DNA of 64,000 nucleotides from Mytilus californianus. Lineage: Eukaryota; Mollusca; Bivalvia; Mytilida; Mytilidae. The DNA lies in contig NW_026262668.1 of assembly GCF_021869535.1 (NCBI RefSeq), positions 70,391,558 to 70,455,557 on the forward strand. The letters are read 5' to 3'. The notes under the pieces are model-generated. The model was not told the origin of the DNA. It did no database searches and saw only the letters and a list, made by a program, of their open reading frames with translations. Positions 11,672 through 24,200 of this stretch are shown one piece after another (the first letter of the stretch is position 1; each line of letters opens with the position of its first letter). The position numbers and the translations under genes were made by a program.

Positions 11672-13716
11672 AACTAGAGGCTCTCAAGAGCCTGTGTCGC
11701 TCACCTGACTCTACTTTGTTTTAGAAATCATGTAAAGATAGATAAAAATCATAACAGATACCCAAATAATGATTGAGGCCAAATTTTGATTAATATTGGT
11801 CCCGTTATTTTATAAAATATCCTGGTGGCCATCTTGAACAGTAAATCGGCAACAAAGTAGCAACACTTGGTCAGCACTTCATAAGGAACATTCATGCCAT
11901 GTTTGGTTTCATTCCATTTAGTGGTACTCTAAAAGAAGACATTTGTATATATTTCCCATAGGGTCCTATGTTAACTAAGCCCCCCCCCCCCCCCCCCCCC
12001 CCTAGAGGCCATCTTGGATGATGGATCGACTGCAAAGTAACAACACTTGGTCAGCAACTCATAAGGAACATTCATGCCATGTTTGGTTCAATTCCATTCA
12101 GTGGTTCTCTAAAAGAAGACAATTGTATGTATTTCCCATAGGGTCCTATGTTAAACTAAATCCCCCGCTTTCGGCCATCTTGGATGATGGATCGGCTGCA
12201 AAGTAACAACACTTGGTCAACATCACATAAGGAACATTCATGCCATGTTTGGTTCCATTCCATTTATTGGTTCTCTATAAGAAGACATTTTTATGTATTT
12301 CCCAAAGGGTCCTATGTAAAACTAAGTCCCCCGCTGGCGGCCATCTTGGATGATGGATCGGCTACAAAGTAACAACACTTGGTCAGCATCTCATAAGGAA
12401 GATTCATGTCATGTTTGGTTTCATTCCATTCAGTGGTTCTCTAAAAGAAGACATTTGTATGTATTTCCCATAGGTCCTTTGTTAAACTAAGTCCCCTGCT
12501 GTCGGCCATCTTGGATGATGGACCGACTGCAAAGTAACAACACTTGGTCAGCACCTCATAAGGAACATTCATGCCATGTTTGGTTTCATTCCATTCAGTG
12601 GTTCTCTAAGAGAAAACATTTGTATGTATTTCCCATAGGGTCCTATGTTAAACTAAGTCCCCCGCTGGCGGCCATCTTGGATGATGGATCGGCTACAAAG
12701 TAACAACACTTGGTCAGAACCTCATAAGGAACATTCATGCCATGTTTGGTTTCATTCCATTCAGTGGTTCTCTAAAAGAAGACATTTGTATGTATTTCCC
12801 ATAGGGTCCTATGTTAAACTAAGTCCCCCGCTGGCGGCCATCTTGGATGATGGACCGACTGCAAAGTAACAACACTTGGTCAGCAACTCATAAGGAACAT
12901 TCATGCCATGTTTGGTTCCATTCCATTCAGTAGTTCTCTAAAAGAAGACATTTTTATGTATTTCCCATAGGGTCCTATGTTAAACTAAGTCCCCCGCTGG
13001 CAGCCATCTTGGATGATGGATCAGCTACAAAGTAACAACACTTGGTCAGCACCTCATAAGGAACATTCATGCCATGTTTGGTTTCATTCCATTCAGTGGT
13101 TCTCTAAAAGAAGACATTTGTATGTATTTCCCATAGGGTCCTATGTTAAACTAAGTTCCCCGATGGCGGCCATCTTGGATGATGGATCGGCTACAAAGTA
13201 ACAACACATGGTCAGCACCTCATAAGGAACATTCATGCCATGTTTGGTTTTATTCCATTCAGTGGTTCTCTAAAAGAAGTCATTTGTATGCATTTCCCAT
13301 AGGGTCCTATGTTAAACTAAGTCCCCCGCTGGCGGCCATCTTGGATGATGGATCGGCTACAAAGTAACAACACTTGGTGAGCACCTCATAAGGAACATTC
13401 ATGCCATGTTTGGTTTCATTCCATTCAGTGGTTCTCTAAAAGAAGTCATTTGTATGCATTTCCCATAGGGTCCTATGTTAAACTAAGTCCCCCGCTGGCG
13501 GCCATCTTGGATGATGGATCGGCTACAAAGTAACAACACTTGGTCAGCACCTCATAAGGAAGATTCATGCCATGTTTGGTTTCATTCCATTCAGTGGTTC
13601 TCTAGAAGAAGTTCAAAATGTAAAAAGTTAACGCCGACGACGGACAACGCTGGACGACGGACGACGGACGCCAAGTGATGAGAAAAGCTCACTTGGCCCT
13701 TCGGGCCAGGTGAGCT
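11672..13716 (-). mobile_element. Hairpin-ended repeat, family A, amplified copy
   Basis: The left edge is AACTAG plus the hairpin AGGCTCT-CA-AGAGCCT (11678-11693). The right edge is the nested hairpin AGCTCAC...GTGAGCT (13686-13716), with an inner TGGCCC/GGGCCA stem. Compared with the copy at 38276-39273 it is in the opposite orientation. Between the ends lie CGTC-rich sequence (about 13630-13680) and about eleven 166-base monomers. No transposase or Rep protein is encoded, so any movement would depend on enzymes supplied elsewhere. Confidence 0.8.
11822..13612. repeat. Tandem 166-bp monomers, about 11 copies
   Basis: Each unit contains GGCCATCTTGGATGATGGAT, AAGTAACAACACTTGGTCAG, TTCATGCCATGTTTGGTT and CCCATAGGGTCCTATGTTAA. 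Units start about 165-166 bases apart (ATGATGGAT at about 12018, 12184, 12515, 12681, 13013, 13179 and others). Most units contain the same 62-codon open frame. Because 166 is not a multiple of three, the frames do not join, and I do not call them genes. A run of 23 C residues (11980-12002) interrupts the second unit boundary. Confidence 0.95.
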
Positions 13717-14371
13717 AAAAATGTGTCCGATGACCACGCCTGCCAACCAAGATGGTAGGCATGGCTAAAAATTGGACATAGGGGTAATATGCAAGTTTTG
13801 TCTATTATTTTGAACTGTTATAAATAGAGAAAATCTGAAAGGAGCAAAAAAGTTCAGAATTATGAGCTCTACCAATTGTCCATATACGTCAAAACTGTTA
13901 GACAAATTCTTATAGAAGTTATTGCCCATAAATGACAAATTTTACCATTTTTTTTTCATCTTGACTTTATAATCATGTTAACTATGATATTTAGAGAGAA
14001 ACATGTTTTTTTTCTGTTATGCCTTATATGATTTAAATTATAATAGATGAATAAATACTTAAAAAATTATCAGAAAGGCAAGATCCATTAAAAAGTAAAA
14101 TTTTGCCGATATAGTTAGTAGACTGTCACTCTTCATAGGAGTGATTGCCCTTAAATGAGGATTTTTTTTACCCTCTTTTGTGTTTTGAGCAAAAAGTAAA
14201 GAAGATAGAGAGAAACTAAACAGACTAAAAGAGCAGTAATACAAGATCAACAAAATAGAGATTTTCGTCATGAAGTCTATTCTCGTCTATACAATGTTGA
14301 AGAGTGTCCTTTGTTTGATATTATATGCACATAGACCAAGGTGAGCGACACAGGCTCTTTTGAGCTTCTAG
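13717..14371 (+). mobile_element. Family A partial element, joined head-to-head
   Basis: Starts AAAAATGTGTCCGATGACC immediately after the hairpin of the preceding element and ends with GGTGAGCGACACAGGCTC and TTCTAGTT. That is an inverted, weaker version of the left end at 11672. It lacks the nested 5' hairpin. The whole block 11672-14371 is therefore two family A pieces facing each other. Confidence 0.7.
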
Positions 14372-15157
14372 TTATTTTTACAGGTCATACAATATGTAAA
14401 TCCATCTTAGCTGGAGGACATACATAAGTTAAGGATAATTTTTAAAACAGACTAAACACTGATATAAAGCCAGAACTTCTAGACCTATCCTGGTACAATT
14501 GTTAATGAATACACACAAAAACAAATTATCTGTTTATACAAAACAAATATTTACAAACATTTACATAACATGATTAATAAGCACCAAAGTGAATCGTAAA
14601 TATCAGGAAATTTAAATATCTTTTTAAAAAATGACTTGAAATTTGTAAAAACACATATTACCAAACGAAATTTGACCTATTATTTAAAATAAGTCAGAAT
14701 TACATATTTACATATAAAACTGTTTTTATGCTCTGTGTTAATGAATCAGTATTAAATAGAGCCAAAATTGCATTACCTATTTGACATCATGACTGTAAAC
14801 CAACATATCATTTCTAGCGATTTATGTTTTTTGTTTGTAGAAAATGATGTGGATATATAAAGTCTGAAGATCTTCTCTATTATGAATACACAAACAAAGT
14901 TAGAAAATCCTGAATATAAATCACCGCTAAATAAGCTAAAAGGTCTGAAAGTGAAAGTAAGTTGGTTTACAGTATATGATTTATACCAACATAGGTACAC
15001 ATTATACAGGTTAAAGCTTTAGATTTAGATCAAAAAAATGTTCATACTTTAAAAACATTATCTAGTACACAGATGTAACAGCGTAATTGTTCCTGTTGTA
15101 AGGGACATAAGTTTTTAAGAAATCTATTCCTATATAATGTCCCTGAGGCACATCATG
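14372..15157 (-). other. Downstream of the XPR1 stop; probable 3' UTR
   Basis: The sequence directly after the XPR1 stop codon on the minus strand is free of obvious mobile elements until 14371. A 3' UTR is expected here. I did not find a convincing canonical poly(A) signal, so the transcript end is not placed. Confidence 0.4.
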
Positions 15158-15242
15158 TCAAACACCTTTGAATTTCATCGGTAGAGTCTTCAGCTTAGTT
15201 TGATTATCTTCATCAATCCAGCCTTTTTCTTTCTTGTTTGAT
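15158..15242 (-). CDS. XPR1: XPR1 exon 16, C-terminal tail and stop (residues 672-699)
   Basis: Acceptor TTTAAG. Reads on in phase as [19 protein letters not shown] and PMKFKGV, then TGA at 15160-15158. The short charged cytoplasmic tail is not conserved, so the call rests on a good acceptor, correct phase and total length. An alternative terminal exon cannot be excluded. Confidence 0.75.
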
Positions 15243-18200
15243 CTTAAATTAGAAAAAATAAAGATTGCTTAACATAAAATTCTATCTTGAGTTAATGGAA
15301 TGCATATAGACATTTATCTTAATATCGATGATACTGATAAGACATATATAATAATAAAATAAATAATAAAATGTTTCATTTATATATAATACACAAAACA
15401 GATGAAATAATATCTAAAAAGACAAATATTACAATGAATATCGGATTCAAATATTAGACTTGATTTAAAACTGATTAATTAACAACCCTCTAGAGAAAAC
15501 TCTTTGAGGCAATCCTGAAACTTAAAAGTATATTTAGTATGTGTTGTGTAGGCAAAAACAGTGACTTCTAGTCTAGCAGTCTACAAGCCTACTTCGAACA
15601 ATAAAAGAAGTGTACCAAGGGAAACCGGAAGGTGGTCGTTAGGGTACTTTGATATAATTGATGTTGGAATTCATATTTCAATAAAACGAATAATTCAGCC
15701 ATTATATTCCGCTGCTCTATGATGGCTACATTAACAACTGAATGCCTAGTCAATGAAAAATCGTCAATCAAATATTCATAAGCTTGGAATTTACTCATTT
15801 AAGTTAGCTGTCAGATGATTGGCCTTTTCCTTCAAAGTGCACCAATCAAAATTCTGGACTCATGACATTTTTTAATGTATAGAGCCTCAGAATTCAAGAA
15901 CCTGCAATTAGGTGAGATGAATTACAGGGAGGGAATGAATAATTTGTGTTAATTTCAATGGGTAGCTATATATATAGGTTGTATATATTTTGTCTGATAA
16001 CACCACCTAATATAATGGACATTTAAAAAGTAAGAAAATCAAATTTGAAACATTTACCTACAAGAAACAAGATAAAATATCAGAAGTATTTATAGCTTAT
16101 CTGCCATGTCATAAACTGTCAAAATTTGATTATTTAATAAAAGAGCAGTTAACCATTAAAGTTGAGGCTGAGATAACTTAATTTTTTTTTTAAATCATCT
16201 ATTACTTTTTCATAGAAAGAAAAAAACTGTTCCCCTCATGAAGAACTACACTTAGACCTCCAACACTTATCTTGATTATAAAATGAATGATTTGTTATTA
16301 TCAAATGTCCATTTTATGACTTTTGCCATAATGTAAGGAATTTTAAAGTGAAAGAAATGTCATACTATTTTTCATCATTACTGAATAAGATTTTCAAGTG
16401 ATGATCTCCTCCTGAAATAAAGATACAAAATACTGTTTAAAACCAACCAATCAGATCTCTTCATTCCATCATTTGAAATCATAACAAATGAGTTAAAGAC
16501 TTACAGATAGTACAATTATAGCAGGTCAGTTTATAGCATAAACCATCAATTTATAATTCTTATATAATTTGCCTATAACATATTCTTATAATATTAACTT
16601 TTTTTATATTACCTTTTGTAAACTAGGATGATGATAAGACCAAGTCTATTTCACTGTGATTAAGGGGTTCCAAGAAAGTTGAAATGGAGAGAAGAATAAC
16701 GAGTGATTACATGAAAATTATAAGGATTAAACATTTTTTTCTAGAGGTTATTGATGTGTAAACTGGGCAGCTGACTCACAAACTTTACATAAAAGTCTAA
16801 AATGACCAGTTGTCCATGCAATTTTTTGTTGTTTTTGTCTTTTCATCCTTTTTTGGCCAATGTGTTATCTGTAACAAAGACTTATGGTTTCTACTTATAC
16901 ATACTACTACTAGGGGATGTTTAACAACCTTGACTACCCATGAGGGTCTCGCAAGGTCGGTAGTATCTTTTTTTCAACGTTATAAAGTTCTAGACAAAAT
17001 ATCAAATCATCGCTTAATAAAGAAGATGAGAAACATGGTAACAAAAGTCATAGACATACAAGGTGATTGCAGTATTTCTCCCATTCAGTGAATGAGGGTA
17101 TAATGTATTCATGCTCCTAGTATAACAAAATAATGAACTGCCAGTGACAAGTTTAAATGTCGCACTAAAAATTCTAAATATTTTCCCCAATTGAAAAATA
17201 AAAAAAAATGCAGAAAGAGAGTTAACTTTTTTCTTAATTCTAGAATTCTAGATTAATAATTATATTTTCTTTTAACTACCAGGGGTTATAGTAATATACA
17301 ATGCTAAAATAGGAATAAACATGCAAAAATATTAAACCTGCCACCCTTATAATTTTCAATTCTCCACTAGCTCTAAGAAAATGAAATAAATATACAAACC
17401 GTGGTACATATTTATAGTCTTTACAAAAAGCAGCCTTTAAGCAATTCTAGAGAGATAGAAAGATACAATATACAAAGAAAATATATATACTCATACCTGC
17501 TTTGGAAATCGGTTTGACAAGAACACATATATATATATGAGGGTCTGGATGGAGTTTACACAATAGAGAATAATTGGCCAAAAAAATAAAGAATAGAGAA
17601 AAATGAGCCAAAAAATTAAGAAAAGAGAATAATGGACAAAAGAATAAATTGTTCAAATTTGTTTATGAATACAGAAATGAAGAAACCTTTAATGCTTTGT
17701 ACTGTTAATCTTTTAGGTGGAAATCCTTTCAATCAATTCAAAAATGAAAAATAGCCATTAAATTAAAATGTATATTGTCACAAAATACAATACATAATAC
17801 TGAAAAAAAATACATATTCTTATTTTATTTAATATGTTTCCCAGTTAATGACAGTCTCTAATATAAGTCAAGCTTGTATAATATATTTCCACTATTTTTC
17901 TACTAAATTATCTTGAGTTTGTAATACTTACTTTGCACCTAATAACCTTCTTCTTTCACTAGTTCTTGGATAATCTCCATCTTCATCGTCCATCATCTCC
18001 TCGAGCTGGTTCTGATCATTAGAATCTATTGGTGCTATAGATATATCTCTTACAGCTCGGAACTGTCCACAATTGTTCAAATGTTCATTTTCAAGACGGA
18101 AAAAATTCCATACAAATCGTCTAAAGTACAAATTATCAAACATTAGAGTTAATTAAATATATATATATATAGATTATTTATAAGAAAAATTGTAATACAG

Positions 18201-21200
18201 TGAAGTCAGAGAGTAACTAACTACAGAATGATAGACATTTTTTTCTAATTGTGAATACTGGTATGTCATGATTAAATGCCATGTCCAGCTTCCACTATTT
18301 TCACACTGATCTCATAGTTATCCTGACTATGCACTAATAAAATTAGCCACTGTATACAAAGCAAACAACATCTGATAATTTAATTCAAAGCAGAGATAGT
18401 CTGTAAAACATCAACTTATTAAGATTAATATTATGATTCAGAAAAATTTGTTGTGGTATCACTTTATAATAGAATGTTTTAAATTACTTTTGTGTTAACA
18501 TGCAATTCATTTCTTCATATTCTTACATGTGATCTGCATAAAATATCATTGTAATAAATTTATGGCTGAAATAATGCTTGATTTCATTTCTGATTCTGCA
18601 TATATTAAAAAAGTGCTGTTCAAGAATTAAATGCATAGGGGCCATGGGGGACACTTTTTTAGACCGCAACCACACATAATATAATATTTCCTTTTTACTT
18701 ATTTTAAAAACCCTTTAAAAAATAAAATGCTTCGCCAAATGCAGCCTGGTATGACCACAGAGGTCGAACCCTGAACAGTTGGGGCAAGTTTGGACACAAT
18801 ATTTAAGCTTGATACTGTCTGAATTTGGATTGTGATCAAATTTTTTTACATAATATAGGTTTCTGACACAAAATAAATGTGGTCAAAGGTCTTAAAAATT
18901 TGAAATGGGACATTTAATTTACCTAGAATGGTCTGATATCCAAAATCTAACATCATGGTTAGATTCAGAATATAAAAAACACTAAAAATTTGATTTTGTT
19001 GAAATCAAACAAATTTTAATTTTGGACCCTTCAAACCTTAATATGGACTAATTTGAAAACAGGGCCCAAAATAAAAAAATCTAAATGCACAATAAGATTC
19101 AGCATATCGTAGAGCTGCAATAATTCAGTTTTTGATGAAATCAAACAAAGTTTAATTTTGGACCCTTTGGACCTCATTGTAGACCAATTTAAAAATGGGG
19201 TCCAATATCCAAAATAATAATACAAGGTTAGAACCCCCAAAAATTAAAGACTTAATTTAATCCCATTGAAATTGGTTAAAAGATTTCTATTTATTTTCAA
19301 TTGAAGATTTCTTGCTATTGTGCAATACTGTGCTGTTTCACAATACTTAGTTAATCTGTTATATATAATAATTTACACACCCTGTTTGGTGAGTATCTCC
19401 TGCCATATAAGTATTTGTTGCTTTTAAATATAAATCAGAAATAATCTATGTAAAAATGGAAAAATTTTGAGAAAAAAAAACCAAAAAATTATGAAAAAAA
19501 TCCCCCAAAAAATTTTTCCACACCCAAAATATTTTTTTTTTTTAATTTGAAATTTTGAAAAATCTTGAAAAAATTTTTTTTTTTTTTGAAATTTTGAAGA
19601 TTATTTTTTTTTCAGTAAAAGTTTACAATTTCAGAGAGATACATAAACTTTAACACAATTTATTGTCTGGAAACTACAAAAATGCTTGTTTTTGGCCCCT
19701 TTTTTGCCCCTAATTTCTAAACGTTTGGGGCAATTACCCCCAAACTCAATCCAAGCCTTCCCTTTGTGGTATGGAACCTTGTAGTACAATTTCAGAGAGA
19801 TCAATACACTTAAACACAAGTTATTGTCTGGAAACTAGAAAAATGCTCATTTTCTGGCCCCTAATTCCTAAACTGTTGGTACCATAACCCCCAAAATCAA
19901 TCCCAACCTTCCTTTTGTGGTATTGAACCCTTCTGGTAAAATTTTCTTTGAGATCCATTCATTTAAACTAAAGTTATTGTCTGGAAACCAAATGTGTCTT
20001 CAGACGACGACATGATTTTTTGCAGTCGTATGAAATACTAAAAAAAAACATTTTTTTCTAATTGTGAATACTGGTATGTCATGATTAAATGCCATGTCCA
20101 GCTTCCACTATTTTCACACTGATCTCATAGTTATCCTGACTATGCACTAATAAAATTAGCCACTGTATACAAAGCAAACATCATCTGATAATTTAATTCA
20201 AAGCAGAGATAGTCTGTAAAACATCAACTTATTAAGATTAATATTATGATTCAGAAAAATTTGTTGTGGTATCACTTTATAATAGAATGTTTTAAATTAC
20301 TTTTGTGTTAACATGCAATTCATTTCTTCATATTCTTACATGTGATCTGCATAAAATATCATTGTAATAAATTTATGGCTGAAATAATGCTTGATTTCAT
20401 TTCTGATTCTGCATATATTAAAAAAGTGCTGTTCAAGAATTAAATGCATAGGGGCCATGGGGGACACTTTTTTAGACCGCAACCACACATAATATAATAT
20501 TTCCTTTTTACTTATTTTAAAAACCCTTTAAAAAATAAAATGCTTCGCCAAATGCAGCCTGGTATGACCACAGAGGTCGAACCCTGAACAGTTGGGGCAA
20601 GTTTGGACACAATATTTAAGCTTGATACTGTCTGAATTTGGATTGTGATCAAATTTTTTTACATAATATAGGTTTCTGACACAAAATAAATGTGGTCAAA
20701 GGTCTTAAAAATTTGAAATGGGACATTTAATTTACCTAGAATGGTCTGATATCCAAAATCTAACATCATGGTTAGATTCAGAATATAAAAAACACTAAAA
20801 ATTTGATTTTGTTGAAATCAAACAAATTTTAATTTTGGACCCTTCAAACCTTAATATGGACTAATTTGAAAACAGGGCCCAAAATAAAAAAATCTAAATG
20901 CACAATAAGATTCAGCATATCGTAGAGCTGCAATAATTCAGTTTTTGATGAAATCAAACAAAGTTTAATTTTGGACCCTTTGGACCTCATTGTAGACCAA
21001 TTTAAAAATGGGGTCCAATATCCAAAATAATAATACAAGGTTAGAACCCCCAAAAATTAAAGACTTAATTTAATCCCATTGAAATTGGTTAAAAGATTTC
21101 TATTTATTTTCAATTGAAGATTTCTTGCTATTGTGCAATACTGTGCTGTTTCACAATACTTAGTTAATCTGTTATATATAATAATTTACACACCCTGTTT

Positions 21201-24200
21201 GGTGAGTATCTCCTGCCATATAAGTATTTGTTGCTTTTAAATATAAATCAGAAATAATCTATGTAAAAATGGAAAAATTTTGAGAAAAAAAAACAAAAAA
21301 TTATGAAAAAAAATCCCCCAAAAAATTTTTCCACCCCCCAAAATATTTTTTTTTTTTAATTTGAAATTTTGAAAAATCTTGAAATTTTTTTTTTTTTTTT
21401 TGAAATTTTGAAGATTATTTTTTTTTCAGTAAAAGTTTACAATTTCAGAGAGATACATAAACTTTAACACAATTTATTGTCTGGAAACTACAAAAATGCT
21501 TGTTTTTGGCCCCTTTTTTGCCCCTAATTTCTAAACGTTTGGGGCAATTACCCCCAAACTCAATCCAAGCCTTCCCTTTGTGGTATGGAACCTTGCAGTA
21601 CAATTTCAGAGAGATCAATACACTTAAACACAAGTTATTGTCTGGAAACTAGAAAAATGCTCATTTTCTGGCCCCTAATTCCTAAACTGTTGGTACCATA
21701 ACCCCCAAAATCAATCCCAACCTTCCTTTTGTGGTATTGAACCCTTCTGGTAAAATTTTCTTTGAGATCCATTCATTTAAACAAAAGTTATTGTCTGGAA
21801 ACCAAATGTGTCTTCAGACGACGACATGATTTTTTGCAGTCGTATGAAATACTAAAAAAAAACATATTTTTCTAATTGTGAATACTGGTATGTCATGATT
21901 AAATGCCATGTCCAGCTTCCACTATTTTCACACTGATCTCATAGTTATCCTGACTATGCACTAATAAAATTAGCCACTGTATACAAAGCAAACAACATCT
22001 GATAATTTAATTCAAAGCAGAGATAGTCCGTAAAACATCAACTTATTAAGATTAATATTATGATTCAGAAAAATTTGTTGTGGTATCACTTTATAATAGA
22101 ATGTTTTAAATTACTTTTGTGTTAACATGCAATTCATTTCTTCATATTCTTACATGTGATCTGCATAAAATATCATTGTAATAAATTTATGGCTGAAATA
22201 ATGCTTGATTTCATTTCTGATTCTGCATATATTAAAAAAGTGCTGTTCAAGAATTAAATGCATAGGGGCCATGGGGGACACTTTTTTAGACCGCAACCAC
22301 ACATAATATAATATTTCCTTTTTACTTATTTTAAAAACCCTTTAAAAAATAAAATGCTTCGCCAAATGCAGCCTGGTATGACCACAGAGGTCGAACCCTG
22401 AACAGTTGGGGCAAGTTTGGACACAATATTTAAGCTTGATACTGTCTGAATTTGGATTGTGATCAAATTTTTTTACATAATATAGGTTTCTGACACAAAA
22501 TAAATGTGGTCAAAGGTCTTAAAAATTTGAAATGGGACATTTAATTTACCTAGAATGGTCTGATATCCAAAATCTAACATCATGGTTAGATTCAGAATAT
22601 AAAAAACACTAAAAATTTGATTTTGTTGAAATCAAACAAATTTTAATTTTGGACCCTTCAAACCTTAATATGGACTAATTTGAAAACAGGGCCCAAAATA
22701 AAAAAATCTAAATGCACAATAAGATTCAGCATATCGTAGAGCTGCAATAATTCAGTTTTTGATGAAATCAAACAAAGTTTAATTTTGGACCCTTTGGACC
22801 TCATTGTAGACCAATTTAAAAATGGGGTCCAATATCCAAAATAATAATACAAGGTTAGAACCCCCAAAAATTAAAGACTTAATTTAATCCCATTGAAATT
22901 GGTTAAAAGATTTCTATTTATTTTCAATTGAAGATTTCTTGCTATTGTGCAATACTGTGCTGTTTCACAATACTTAGTTAATCTGTTATATATAATAATT
23001 TACACACCCTGTTTGGTGAGTATCTCCTGCCATATAAGTATTTGTTGCTTTTAAATATAAATCAGAAATAATCTATGTAAAAATGGAAAAATTTTGAGAA
23101 AAAAAAACAAAAAATTATGAAAAAAAATCCCCCAAAAAATTTTTCCACCCCCCAAAATATTTTTTTTTTTTTTTGAAATTTTGAAGATTATTTTTTTTTC
23201 AGTAAAAGTTTACAATTTCAGAGAGATACATAAACTTTAACACAATTTATTGTCTGGAAACTACAAAAATGCTTGTTTTTGGCCCCTTTTTTGCCCCTAA
23301 TTTCTAAACGTTTGGGGCAATTACCCCCAAACTCAATCCAAGCCTTCCCTTTGTGGTATGGAACCTTGTAGTACAATTTCAGAGAGATCAATACACTTAA
23401 ACACAAGTTATTGTCTGGAAACTAGAAAAATGCTCATTTTCTGGCCCCTAATTCCTAAACTGTTGGTACCATAACCCCCAAAATCAATCCCAACCTTCCT
23501 TTTGTGGTATTGAACCCTTCTGGTAAAATTTTCTTTGAGATCCATTCATTTAAACTAAAGTTATTGTCTGGAAACCAAATGTGTCTTCAGACGACGACAT
23601 GATTTTTTGCAGTCGTATGAAATACTAAAAAAAAACTCTTTTTGTTTTCCTTTTTTTTTAATCTATAAGGAGATTCAAATTATTATCTCTTATAGAGAGA
23701 AACTCCTTTTTTAACCGGATTTTCAAAGGAAAAATAGGTTATTGATTTGGGGATGTATCGTGGGCGGGCAGCTGCCAAACAGTGTCCGTTCATTAACATG
23801 AAAAAGTTTTGAAAATTTTTTTCAAATTTACCGTAGAAAGGCTTGTATAGTCCGCGGTTTTATTCTCAAAAATTGGACCTTCCAGACGGGGTGCGGACTA
23901 TAGAGTACAATAAGCAAGAAATAAGAGAAGTATTTCAATTTTGCTGGCGAGGTGGTTTGTTTACGTTCCGCCATCTTTGTTATTTATATTGTAGAGGGCG
24001 CCCTTTTCATTTTTCAAACTAATAATTTTAACTCATCCATATTGATAAGTTATTTCTATTCAATATCAAATTAATACTGATAAATATATAAACTAAACCT
24101 TTCATTACAAATTTCTCGTTTCTTTTCAATGCATTGGTTGAAATAAACTGGTATCTGCTTGATTGAAACGATACAAACATAGTGAAAAAGACAACCGTAA

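Noticed and set aside
12018..13367. Six open frames of 62 codons with near-identical peptides
   Set aside because: They are repeats of one 166-base monomer inside a mobile element. The frames do not join and have no gene context.
19031..23406. Repeated minus-strand frames of 69 and 62 codons
   Set aside because: They recur only because the 1.81-kb segment is triplicated. They lie in XPR1 intron 14 and have no recognisable product.
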